DNA from: Skeletonema tropicum
Taxonomy: Eukaryota; Bacillariophyta; Thalassiosirophyceae; Thalassiosirales; Thalassiosiraceae
Assembly (NCBI GenBank): GCA_037178625.1
Contig: CM074129.1
Span: 1,550,001-1,614,000 of the forward strand
Direction: 5' to 3'
Length of the DNA stretch: 64,000 nt
Shown here in pieces: positions 54,829-64,000 of this stretch (position 1 is its first letter; each line of letters starts with the position of its first letter). A program made the position numbers and the translations under genes. The notes below the pieces were generated by a model. That model saw nothing but the letters and a program-made list of their open reading frames with translations, was not told where the DNA came from and made no database searches.

Positions 54829-56955
54829 CTAACTTGCATCGTTGGCTTCTTCTGCCTCAAAGAAGGGGGTAAGTCGTCGGATATTGATTCGTTCATTGAC
54901 GGAACCACGTTGAATACGGACAGTACCATTAGTAAAGACATTTGTGACCACATACGGTCCCTCATTCTTGTCTAAAGCTTTGCGCTGCTTTTCACCATTG
55001 ATCTCACTGATGATCAAGCACTTACTCCCCGGAACATAGTCGTATGGGAGATGCCTTTTGTTTTCTCTGGCGTTGTTCCTGTCCACGAGCTCTTGTCGGC
55101 GGCGACCTATCTCACTCCAGTCAGCGACGAACGGAATGTCAAATAACATATCACGTCCAAAAATTGCTTCACCAGGAGTAGCCTTGAGCACGGTGTGGTA
55201 AGTAGATCGAATTGCCCATGCAGCATTTGTGATGAATTGGTCAATTCGGTGGCCATCGACGGTGTCATCGTCGTCGAGGCCCGAGGTGCGGAGCATGTCG
55301 TTAAAGACTCCGTGAACTCGTTCTAAAATCGCATTAGCTTGCGGATTCTTACTGGTAGTCGGCTTACGTCCAATCTGATACTGTTCACACAGATCCTTCA
55401 GATGCAGTTCGAATTCAGAACCATTATCACACACCAAATACTTCGGGCGCGGATAACGACTTAACCAGCTTTTATTCAAGAGGTGGGAAACTGTAGCGGA
55501 AGTTTTATCAATGATTTCTACTTCGACAGTTTTTCCTGTCCGAGGACATTTCTTCTCGATCATCCTATTAGGGAGTTCGACTATTTCGAACCATCCAGTA
55601 GCATCGTCAATCATGGTTAAACACATGAAATCCATTTCAGTTCCATCCTTTGATTTAATTGTTGTTGGACCAATTAAATCGCAATGGAGCGTCTGCCATG
55701 GAACAACGATCGCATCCTTAGGAGGAAGTTGACCATACTTACGCTTGCGTGCCTTAGATTTCTGACACCTGGGACAATATTTACACAATCTACGGATTTG
55801 TGCACTCATGCCACGCCAATACATGACGGCGCCGATAGTACCTTCCATACGGTCAGTACCAGGATGTTGCAGATAGTGGTGATACCACATAAGAACTTTA
55901 GATTGCAGCTTCTCAGGGATGATGAGCTTCGGACGAGCCGAAGGTCTGTCCTTTCGAACCAAGACAACAGTGTCGTCTATGATCATCTTCTGATTACGAC
56001 TGTCGGCACCAGGCCGTTCGAAAATGTGCTTCATCTTTGGATCTTCCCGTTGGGCATCTGCTATCTCCTTGACGGTGACTGGGTAAATTTCCTCGTCATC
56101 GGCTGCTGAATTTGCAAACACATGTGACATGCAATCCTTTGGCTCTATCACATCTTCTCTATCCAGAACACACTCATCATCGTTTTGATAATGAGAGAAG
56201 AGAGAGACCAGCTTATTCCACTTGCGGTGAGAATATTCCGACCTGAAGTTCCCTTCGCTGTCGAGTTCGTCTTCTGGATGAGGGTTGATTTTTGGGCAAT
56301 AATCTAATCGACTAATGGCATCAGCAACAGTATTATCAACACCCTTGATGTACCTAATGTCGGCTCCATACTCATTGAGGAGTAGATTCCATCTCTGCAC
56401 TCTGTCAGAGGTGCTGCCTAAGCTATCTCGAACGAGATTCTGATGATCTGTATAAATCACCAGCTTCTGTCCAAGCAGCATACCTTTGAATTCTTTCAAG
56501 AGTTCGACGATAGAAAGCAATTCAAGTTCCGTCACAGTGTACTTCATTTGCGCGGCAGTTAACTTCCAGCTGAAAAAGGCAATGGGACGGTTATTTTGCG
56601 TAATCACTCCCCCAAGCTGGCGAGTTGAAGCATCAGTAAAGATAGTGAACTCTTCACCGAAGTTCGGGTAGGCCAGGATAACATCTCGGGCGATTACCTT
56701 CTTGATCTCATCAAAAGCATCCTGATGAACCTGCTCCCACCGCCACGGCGGCTTCTTTTTGGTAGAGCGTTTAGTGGTTCCACATTCTCCAACTAGATCA
56801 GTGAGTGGAGCGAGGAGCTGTGTTCTTGACACCCACAGGTCACGGTAATACTGAATAATACCGAGGCAACGTCGAAGATCTTTCACGTTACGAGGTGGTT
56901 TGAGAGCAAGGATAGTGGCGACTTTGGAATGTTGTGGTGCAATTCCTTGTTTGGT
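54829..56955 (-). CDS. Gypsy pol, RNase H and integrase part
   Basis: About 708 codons from TKQGIAPQHSKV to the stop at 54829. RNase H: FTDAS, TELELLSIVE, YTDHQNL and DAISRL supply the four acidic residues. Integrase: WYHHYLQHPGTDR ... CKYCPRCQ forms the HHCC zinc domain; the DDE triad lies in LHCDLIGP, VCDNGSEF and NPQANAILERVHG. The C-terminal portion has a basic SH3-like stretch (YDYVPGSKCLI...GPYVV). The open frame is intact here. It begins abruptly at the nested insertion, and the frame matches the RT part across it. Confidence 0.9.
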   Translation of the reverse strand, partial: TKQGIAPQHSKVATILALKPPRNVKDLRRCLGIIQYYRDLWVSRTQLLAPLTDLVGECGTTKRSTKKKPPWRWEQVHQDAFDEIKKVIARDVILAYPNFGEEFTIFTDASTRQLGGVITQNNRPIAFFSWKLTAAQMKYTVTELELLSIVELLKEFKGMLLGQKLVIYTDHQNLVRDSLGSTSDRVQRWNLLLNEYGADIRYIKGVDNTVADAISRLDYCPKINPHPEDELDSEGNFRSEYSHRKWNKLVSLFSHYQNDDECVLDREDVIEPKDCMSHVFANSAADDEEIYPVTVKEIADAQREDPKMKHIFERPGADSRNQKMIIDDTVVLVRKDRPSARPKLIIPEKLQSKVLMWYHHYLQHPGTDRMEGTIGAVMYWRGMSAQIRRLCKYCPRCQKSKARKRKYGQLPPKDAIVVPWQTLHCDLIGPTTIKSKDGTEMDFMCLTMIDDATGWFEIVELPNRMIEKKCPRTGKTVEVEIIDKTSATVSHLLNKSWLSRYPRPKYLVCDNGSEFELHLKDLCEQYQIGRKPTTSKNPQANAILERVHGVFNDMLRTSGLDDDDTVDGHRIDQFITNAAWAIRSTYHTVLKATPGEAIFGRDMLFDIPFVADWSEIGRRRQELVDRNNARENKRHLPYDYVPGSKCLIISEINGEKQRKALDKNEGPYVVTNVFTNGTVRIQRGSVNERINIRRLTPFFEAEEANDAS

Positions 56956-57455
56956 GAGATGATCGGCCCTCGGGGCCCCGGGTCGAAACAAGCGCAGTGA
57001 AGTGTCGATAACGGGGCCGGGAGGTGCCCAACCCCTTATGGTCACAAATTCTCCATTTTTTTCCAAACTTTTTTCTACAGGGATCTTGGTAGGAATCAGT
57101 ATAGTAGCTGTTTAGTGAGAAAGTTTACCTGGTGGACACGTAGAGGCTCTGTAGACCATACCGCTGTAGGATTTGTACTTGTTCCTACGTAGAAAGCAAG
57201 AAGTACCTGGCTTAAAGACGCTTTTTACAGAAATTGATTGGCTATATCTGTCGAGGATACCGTCAATTTCAGAAAGAAATACAGGTACATTGTCATTATA
57301 GGTGACATGTTTCTTCATCACGAGAAATATTCTCCCTTTGTTGTATCCTTTATTGATTGTCGTTAATTTGTCATGTTGCCGCGATTGATAATAAATTTGT
57401 CTTGAAGACAAATTTATTTTCCATGCAAGTTGTGAATATCGCATTGTATCGTCCA

Positions 57456-60173
57456 CTAGGCAAAATAATCGCGTGGCAATTGGTATTCTTTCTTCGTTTC
57501 TTTCCATTTTTTGTTTGGGCTGGTTATGATTTCGGTGATGCGGTTCGTCAGGTCCTCTCTATTCTTTATGAAAGTACCACTCACTGCCTTTTGATAAGTT
57601 GTTTTCGTCATTTCATCAAGCTTTCTTTTGTTGTATCTTGTCTTGGTTTCTTCTGCCTTGCCGTCAAGGTACTTGACCCATTTGTCCCGCTTCTTGAAGA
57701 GTTTGCAGAGTTGGCCATCTTGGTTCGTCTTGCAATTGTGTAACCGTTCTACAGACACGCTCGGCCCTGTCCAATAAATGGCACTATCCGTCGGGTGCAT
57801 AACATTTTTGGAACCAAGTGTTTTGCCCCTGCTGGTAGCAACGTATCCTGTCCCAAGGCACTGGCTTCTCTCCCAGAGCTCATCTGACGGATCTATCACC
57901 ATGCGATTCCATCGATCGTCCTTGCCGAACCCGGCCTCCATGCCCTGGCAGCGGTGTATTGTGATTGCGAATGCAATTTGCAGGGGCATGAACGTGGCAG
58001 TACAGCATCCCTTGTTGCAGATGTGAGTGTAGGGTGGTATTGGCACGTGCTGAGTGGAGTGGTGGAGTGGAGTGATTGCAAATTTGTGTAAAGAGGGATG
58101 ATTGATCAGTGCCATGCTATATTTCGAATTCAAGAATACATTTCTACATTCACTCACCGTTGGATTCCCTTTTCCGACAGCTCTCCCAACATAGATCCAA
58201 TAGTTCCAGACGCTTTTGTGTTCTGTGGAATTTCTCCAACTCCAACTGGCCGAGCTGCATTGCCATTATTGCTACGAAATACACCAGCATCGTCTGCTTC
58301 CAAGGGGGCGTTATCAACATTACCAACACCCATATTGGTGCCATCATTATCACGTTCTCCTGACAGTCTAGCAACCGAAGTAGCATTACGACACGGATAA
58401 TCCTTCACGGTAGAACCAGAAGACTCATGAAACAGGCGGTCGAGACAGCTGCGCGGAAGTCTACTGGTAGACGGAGAATCATATAAATGATCGCGAATGG
58501 TTTGGCGGCCCACAAGACTGCGATCTTCTGAGCAGCGGCGATATGCGCGAACAGTAGCAGGTTGTTCCCCAGCATGATACAGCAACGCCGGAAGATTAGT
58601 TGGGTCAACTGCTGACTCCTCATCAGAAGGAGTAGACGCTGGTATGTCCGTTTCAGACGGATGATGAGTATTCACTGGAGTTGCGGCACTACCATTGCTC
58701 TCTTTAGGGCACTGCTGTTCGATGTCATAATTTTTTGATGATTGCTTTAACTTTAACAAAGAACTCGCCTGCTCGACAACGTCATAATCATTATTATTAT
58801 CGCATGATCTCCATGATTTGCATGATGCATCAAATGCTTCTGCCTGCTCAAAGTTAGTGCATCTAACATGAGCGGGAGAGATGCAATCGCCTTGCTTTGT
58901 CTGCAGAAGAGGTATATCATGCTCGTTCTTGTTGTTGTCAACAACATCTTTTTTGTTGCCCGCTGTCACACCGCCATTGCTGAAGTAAATGAAAATAGGG
59001 ATAAGTAAGGATAAGTGATTAGTTTTTGACATGACGACATTCATATGGGAGAAACAATACCAGTTCAAGTTTGAAATAAATTTGCATACATCACAATTTT
59101 ATTTTTGGCATGAACTCTATGGAAGGTTAATACCACACAGCAAAAAGCGACTTAAATGTAGATGAATGAGCGATCCTTTCTATGTTCGTACGATCACTCT
59201 ACGTAATGTTTTACGCAGTGTTAAGCGTTTCGCTTATACATGAAATTCTGAATCACATAAGACGCTTCTTCCAATTTCAGCTCATCTTAACAATACACTT
59301 TCGGACTTACCCATTAGACAATACGCTGGAACACTCTGGAGCAGCCAACGACTGCAAGTTATGACTGTTATTTACACAACGGCCATAATTCATTATTCCA
59401 GCTTTGCTTTCTGCATCCGCTTTGTAGAACTGAGCCGAGCTTGAACCGTTACAGGTAACGTTGCGATTGGAAATGACATTGTAAGCGATAGATAATTGTT
59501 CCTGTCTGGTGCGATATAGATCCATTACGCATCCTAGCTCAGACAATACATGTTTTAGTTCACGCATATTGCAAGAGGAAAGAACAAGCCTCAGAAGAGT
59601 ATGTGGATCAGTAGAGTGTTCGAAGCATGGATTGCGCGATGATTGTAATTCTACTATTTCGCGGAAGATATGATCGCCTACACGCACTTTCGGCCATTGG
59701 ACTTTGTAAATTATTTGACGAATAGACAGAAATGAGCATCTAACACCCTTCCGAGCGCTCTTGCTGTTCACGTCGGAAGAGGATGGTTGCTGTTGCTGCG
59801 CTTTCTCTCTTGAAGTGTGCATATTTAATACGGTCAATTTTGTTCGTGGTTTGGTTATGCCGGTCCGTAATGGTCACATATTTAAGATATTGATTTGCGT
59901 GCGAGGAATGTCATACGCAAGCCACTCATTATTATTTATGCACTCTTCTAATTGCATGTGGTGTTCCGTAGCATGATAGTCGATGAGTGGCTGCGCGGAA
60001 AAGTCACCGATGGCGACATGTTCTTCCTGCCAGCAGAGAAGCTGACACGTTGAAGTTAGGAGAGGAACAAGTGACGTCATATATTTGAGAATATGTAAAA
60101 CGCGATCGGTATAAAGTACTGTCAAACGCGATCGGTAAATTATTTCGTCAAAAAGCCAACTCGGTTTTTGCAT
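57456..60173 (-). pseudogene. Multi-exon gene in the insertion, ending in a Pif1/SF1-like helicase C-terminus
   Basis: Minus-strand coding blocks: 60173-59874 and 59837-59307 (same frame, separated by a TGA at 59876-59874), 59068-58154, and about 58050-57456. Joins at GGGTAAGT (~59309) and the cag near 58985 are plausible; the join between the last two blocks could not be phased. The last block has IAFAITIHRCQGMEAGF and GYVATSRGKTLGS, matching helicase motifs V/VI of Pif1-like SF1 helicases, then a Lys-rich tail. Walker A and the central motifs were not found, so the helicase is incomplete. The middle block is Ser/Asn/Asp-rich and unrecognised. Confidence 0.5.
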
Positions 60174-61091
60174 GATCGATGATCGTGCAGAAAAAGAGAA
60201 AAAGATGCCACCACAATGGCCTACAATGGCACCCCTAGTATGGCCGCCTATCTCAGTCCATGAGTATATTTCATAAGGTATCGATGGCCCATCCCTTAAA
60301 CGACATTATGGCGATTTTTTCGCAGCAGTGTGGCGTTTCGGCTGCTGTAGGGGTGGAGATAATATCATTGCAATCCACTTCATTGAGATTTGAAATGAAA
60401 ACAACCACCTTCCCTGCACCCATCGAAGATGATAAACATCTATAGGCACTACCCCTCCGCTACCCATCGCCGATGATAATATGAAGTGAGATTCTGGTTG
60501 CTCGGAATGACCATTAAAGCCCCCCCACACCTCCAAAATACCAAGGACACAAGATGTGCACAAAATTGCATAAATAATTTGACACTCTAACACAACAATA
60601 AGCCTGTAGACGGCGGATCGAGCGGCTCTAAAGACCGCAACTCATCAACATTATTATATATAAGAAGTGTCGGCTATTTATTGTCCATAATATTGCAATA
60701 GGCAGGATAAAAATAGCAACATCATAGACAGAAATGACATTTATGTAGCATGTATTAGTCATTTATTTATGCGGTGTAGACAGTTGTAATAATAAAACCC
60801 TGCGGCTGAATAGTTGCAAAGGGTGTTGTCTGCGATATAGTTCACTGGATATTACTATTGGTAGGGTTTGTGCAACGTGGTGGCTATGAGAGTAGCGGCT
60901 ATGATGTTAGATACTGACTGTCGAACGAAAAAACATGCATGCATGCAGTTGTGCTCGGAAAGCGCGCTGCACTTTTTTGTTAGCTGCTATCAAAATCTTA
61001 TGCATCTACGATGCAATTTTGCTTGGAACGGCTCTAAGTAAGTAAGTGAGTATGTACTATAAAACGTTTCTGTTATAAGAATGTTATTAAA

Positions 61092-61245
61092 CAAGCATTG
61101 CAGAGCAACTTTATAGACGGATACATTGCAAAAAAAAATCCAACACGAAATCCACAGAATAATTTTGTCATCATGACACATTTATGTTACAACAACAAGC
61201 ATTGCAGAGCAAATTTATAGACGGGTACATTGCACAAAAAAAAAA
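61092..61245. repeat. Direct repeat pair at the end of the insertion
   Basis: ACAAGCATTGCAGAGCAA and the following 'tttatagacgg-tacattgca' plus an A-run occur at ~61092 and again at ~61195, 103 bp apart, with two or three substitutions. It is placed just inside the GC-rich end repeat. Confidence 0.85.
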
Positions 61246-61313
61246 CAGGCCCCGAGGGCCCGCGCCGCACTACACACCATACACAACATGCAGTCACAAA
61301 TCGCCGCGCGCAC

Positions 61314-61994
61314 CATTTCATACCCAAGGTAATCAATCTCTACGGCTGCGAATTTACTTTTGGCTGCGTTGACTTGCAGACCAGCGTCGCTTAATTTTTG
61401 TAATACCACGTCGAGTTTCTCCAGGTGGTCTTCAAAGGTTCCTTTGGATAGGCAGAGCAAATCATCAATGTAAGCCTGCACGTAGTCCAACTCAGCAAAG
61501 AGTGAACTCATTTTACTTTGGAAGATGTCCGGGCTACAAGCAACTCCCATTGGAAGTCTTTTGTACCTGTAAATTCCCCAAGGAAAAACAATGGCGCAAA
61601 TCTTCATCGTCTCGAGATCAAGCTTCAAATGGTAATATCCCATATTGAGATCAATCGCTGAGGCAAAAGTAAAGCCTTCCATCTGTTGCAACATACCCGA
61701 TACCTTAGGAAGCGGGAAGGGGCGTCGCACTAGCGCTTTGTTAAGCTGGCGGAAGTCGGAGAGGAAGCGGACTGTGCCGTCTGACTTAGGAATAATAAAA
61801 GATGGACTGAGCCAGTCTGCTTGTTGTACCTGCTCCAGAACTCCTATATCAATTAAGCGTTGAAGTTCTTTCATAATTGTTGCTTTGTGTATCTGTGGGA
61901 CATCAAACGGTCTACCACGGAACGGTTTCACATCTGGCTTAAGCTCAAAATGGACTTCCTCACCTTTCCATTCACCGAGAGATCCGCTAAACAT
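61314..61994 (-). CDS. Gypsy pol, reverse transcriptase part
   Basis: Starts around FSGSLGEWKGEEVHFELKPD, the usual linker before RT. RT motifs follow in order: SPSFIIPKSDGTVRF, DFRQLNK, FPLPKV, FASAIDLNMGYYHLKL, LPMGVACSPDIFQ, and the catalytic YIDDLLCLSKG. It ends at DYLGYEM where the insertion begins; residues beyond that (RAAICDC...) come from the inserted DNA. It is shifted by one base from the protease frame upstream. Confidence 0.9.
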
Positions 61995-62824
61995 CTTTCA
62001 TGTTTCTTGAGTAAGTTGAGTAGTTGAAGTCTCTGCATTCTGGAGAGATGAGAGCAATTTTCATCGACGATCTTTTCTAGATCGGCGGCTTCATACTTGG
62101 CATCCAAAATCTTGACGGCTCTATCAGTCTCCTCTTTAGTTGACTGAGGCTCTAGGGCTTCATTATAGATGTTCATCAAGACGTTTTCATCTTTGAATTC
62201 GTCCTTGTTTTTCATAGGACGGGAGATGCCATCAATTTCAAGGACTTTCTCTTTGAAATGCATAGTAACTCCCCAAGCATGAAGGGTTTTAACACCAATA
62301 ATGGCGTCGTATTGAACGCTCCTCCTGTTGTGGATGCGTCTGATGTCAGCAGTACAAGACATAATCTTACTTTGAGAATACTCCGGAAGCAAGAAAGATA
62401 GTTCTGCGACTTCACTTGTGTTGAACTGGCCATTGGACGTGGTCCACACATTTGGATGAGCTAGAGGTATAGGGTCAAAAGCCTTTACTTCTTCATCGGG
62501 CAGAAAGATGATGTCATCATCTGCACCGGAGTCAAGTAATAAAACCAAGGGGCGTGAGTTACGGTTTCCCTTCTTGGTCAGGGATGCTGCGACAACAACA
62601 GTCTTAAGTCCATTTCCCCTGATTACTTTTTGTCGAAGCGATGCGTGCATGTCTTTTACACCGCTCCAATCGGGTATGACACCTTTAATCGGCGAATGGT
62701 CAAGGTTATACAAATCAAAATCGATAGTATTAGGTTTCCTTCGTTTAACTGAACGTTCATAAGAATCAGATTCATTATTTAGTTTTAAGTTTCTATTTTC
62801 CATTCGAGTGTCGGACCCAATGAT
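61928..62824 (-). CDS. Gypsy pol, aspartic protease part (in frame with gag after a UGA)
   Basis: The frame continues directly from gag through TGA at 62827-62825 (IIGSDTR then MENRNLK at 62803). Protease signature: RPLVLLLDSGADDDIIF with the catalytic Asp in DSGA, and a later hydrophobic DAIIGVKTLHAWGV flap-end segment. It ends at 61928 in a frame unlike that of RT; the overlap with RT (61994-61928) shows that a -1 shift near GAAAGATG (~61995) is needed to fuse PR and RT. Confidence 0.85.
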   Translation of the reverse strand: MIGSDTRMENRNLKLNNESDSYERSVKRRKPNTIDFDLYNLDHSPIKGVIPDWSGVKDMHASLRQKVIRGNGLKTVVVAASLTKKGNRNSRPLVLLLDSGADDDIIFLPDEEVKAFDPIPLAHPNVWTTSNGQFNTSEVAELSFLLPEYSQSKIMSCTADIRRIHNRRSVQYDAIIGVKTLHAWGVTMHFKEKVLEIDGISRPMKNKDEFKDENVLMNIYNEALEPQSTKEETDRAVKILDAKYEAADLEKIVDENCSHLSRMQRLQLLNLLKKHERCLADLSVNGKVRKSILSLSQM

Positions 62825-64000
62825 TCAATAGTCATCTCGACGGCGATAGCTACGGCTGCGTCGATGGTATTCAGGACTACGAGAGCGAGACCTAGAGCGA
62901 GAACGAGAGCGCTCACGTCGGTCATGCCTGTAATGATCACGACCGCCACCACCAGAACGCATGTCTCTGAGTGCGGCTGCAATTTCGCTTTTGATGAGGT
63001 CCTTCACAGATCCTTCTTCTTTTTCGTGATCGCGTAGTTGACGGTTTTCACCATCACGCCTCTTCTTTTGACCATTGACTTCGTAGTTGCAGCATTTATT
63101 TGTAGGATGGGTAAACCAAGCGTTGACTCCATTCTTCTGACAGTTGCCACACCCACCTTCTTTGGGATTTTCAGGCGTAGGTTTAGTACTTGGATTGCCA
63201 CCACCACCACCACCACCACCTCCACCGCCACCTCCACCATTCTTCTTCTGGTGTCTAGGGTTGGGTTTGGAAGCTCCGTTCTTGGTAGACTTATCCTTTT
63301 CATTTGAAGCGCGTTGGGTCTTCTGCTGAGCCAAGATGGCGTCAATGCGAGCGACCAAAGGCTCCAGCTCTGTTTCAAGTGGACGATTTGGAGACGTCAC
63401 TCGAAGAGAATCCCTAACCTCTCTGGGCATGCTGGCCAAGACAATCTTGCACAGCTCCACTTCGGTGTAGGGAACGTTGGCACGTGGAATATCATCGTTG
63501 TCCGCGTACTGTTCATCATCTTTGTAGGTGGTAAGGAGACGTAGATATTGATTGATTGCTGTGATCATCCCTACCCACTCCTTGCATGTGAATGCACGAT
63601 GGAATTTAATGTTGGATTCCAAGTAGCTTCTGGTTGCTTCCGCGAGGCCGTAACCATGTTGCTCGACTAACAATAAATTAGCGCACTTGAGAATATCCTT
63701 AAGAGTTTTCAAACGAGGCCCTGTTTCTGTTTGAGTGCAGAGCATCGCTTTACGACACATCAAGTAGTCTGATGTTTCGTCTTTGTCATCGAAGACCGTC
63801 CCTGTGTAAGACATCAGAGGGATCATTATTTTGGAAGAGTCCATGGCGTCCTTGCAAAATGCATGGTTGACTGCCCTCCACTTCGTCACTTGGTGCGGCG
63901 CACCCTGATTGAAGTAGTTGTCGATGATGACAGCGAATTTCTTATCGAAATGACCCATGAGCTTTCCAAGCATACCTCCTGCACGTTCTGCATTATCATT
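62825..64000 (-). CDS. Gypsy Gag with expanded zinc knuckle and RS-rich tail (partial)
   Basis: Open from the window edge to TGA 62827-62825 (at least 391 codons; the start lies outside the window). The capsid-like region is helical with no named motif. It is followed by KKNGG and a 14-Gly run encoded by a (CCA/CCG)n stretch at ~63193-63237. Next is CGNCQKNGVNAWFTHPTNKC, a CX2CX10HX4C knuckle longer than the retroviral CX2CX4HX4C. The end is an RDRR/SRSRSRSRSRS tail like that of SR splicing factors, probably RNA-binding. Confidence 0.82.
   Translation of the reverse strand, partial: NDNAERAGGMLGKLMGHFDKKFAVIIDNYFNQGAPHQVTKWRAVNHAFCKDAMDSSKIMIPLMSYTGTVFDDKDETSDYLMCRKAMLCTQTETGPRLKTLKDILKCANLLLVEQHGYGLAEATRSYLESNIKFHRAFTCKEWVGMITAINQYLRLLTTYKDDEQYADNDDIPRANVPYTEVELCKIVLASMPREVRDSLRVTSPNRPLETELEPLVARIDAILAQQKTQRASNEKDKSTKNGASKPNPRHQKKNGGGGGGGGGGGGGGNPSTKPTPENPKEGGCGNCQKNGVNAWFTHPTNKCCNYEVNGQKKRRDGENRQLRDHEKEEGSVKDLIKSEIAAALRDMRSGGGGRDHYRHDRRERSRSRSRSRSRSPEYHRRSRSYRRRDDY

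Larger units (their letters stand above)
56956..61313. mobile_element. Insertion of ~4.36 kb inside the gypsy pol gene
   Basis: Pol coding stops after YLGYEM (61316-61314) and resumes at TKQGI (56955) in the same frame, which fits the conserved gypsy YLGYxxTxxGI segment if the insert is removed. Near both ends lies GGCCCTCGGGGCC in opposite orientation (56965-56977 and 61248-61260). Exact ends and target duplication are uncertain. It carries a multi-exon gene with a helicase-like C-terminus. Confidence 0.75.
54205..64000 (-). mobile_element. Ty3/gypsy LTR retrotransposon (minus strand, 5' end outside window), interrupted in pol
   Basis: Reading leftwards: gag (to 62825), aspartic protease (62803-61928), reverse transcriptase (61994-61314), then after an insertion RNase H and integrase (56955-54829), then the 3' LTR. 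Domain order PR-RT-RH-IN defines Ty3/gypsy. The element continues beyond base 64000, so the 5' LTR, primer site and target duplication cannot be seen. Confidence 0.9.

Noticed and set aside
56956..61313. Insertion as a Helitron because it has a helicase-like fragment
   Set aside because: No TC start, CTRR end or Rep/HUH motif was seen, and inverted GC-rich ends are not a Helitron feature; class left open.
14726..62827. Three protein-like frames interrupted by TGA (14726, 59874, 62825), suggesting TGA recoded as an amino acid
   Set aside because: Several intact genes here use TGA as their normal stop (membrane protein at 3742-3744, PLRG1 at 40159-40161, GPCR-like and CAP genes), so TGA is a stop. 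The three cases are in mobile or decayed genes; only the gag-pol case is kept as possible local readthrough.

Overview
This is nuclear DNA of a eukaryotic alga, most likely a centric diatom. Evidence: a large Ser/Pro 'PSSxPSS' repeat protein ending in Cys-rich YPDW-type modules, a secretory leader with a plastid-type Phe motif (SCRAFQM), short GT-AG introns of roughly 80-200 bp, and several families of DNA and LTR transposons. The diatom assignment is inference; no rRNA, tRNA or organelle gene was recognised to anchor it. No CRISPR array or operon was seen. There is one 500-N assembly gap at 46446-46945.

Layout. 1-5.8 kb: a Lys/Gln-rich protein running off the left edge, a multi-pass membrane protein, and a five-exon GPCR-like gene with a one-base frameshift. 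6-9 kb: a decayed hAT transposon with perfect 8-bp target duplication, a 588-bp MITE, and broken copies of the 3' end of the membrane-protein gene. 9-24 kb: a lipocalin-like secretory/plastid candidate; three secreted CAP/PR-1-type genes (one intact, a nearby near-identical copy broken by a 5-bp duplication, and a diverged inverted third); a PIN/XPG-like nuclease with in-frame stops; a MITE; and a leucine carboxyl methyltransferase-GNAT fusion. 24-30 kb: a seven-span protein, a nested pair of DNA transposons, and a secreted beta-helix protein. 31-38 kb: two 'GGVCxxHGA' zinc-repeat genes, a tandem repeat carrying covarying hairpins, and a probable decayed transposon. 38-45 kb: housekeeping genes (PLRG1/Prp46, SLC34 Na/phosphate cotransporter, GFA-type zinc protein, plastid-leader membrane protein). 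47-52.6 kb: the PSS-repeat gene. 54.2-64 kb: most of a minus-strand Ty3/gypsy retrotransposon, split inside pol by a ~4.36-kb insertion that carries a Pif1-like helicase fragment.

How it fits together. The intact housekeeping genes are compact and mostly one- or two-exon. They are separated by accessory stretches rich in duplications and mobile elements. Secreted or cell-surface products are over-represented (CAP proteins, beta-helix, PSS protein), as expected for a diatom envelope or extracellular gene set. The most unusual points are the methyltransferase-acetyltransferase fusion, the tandem repeats whose hairpin arms differ in sequence but stay complementary, the gag-UGA-pol arrangement with an RS-tailed Gag, and the nested transposons that can be resolved to the base.
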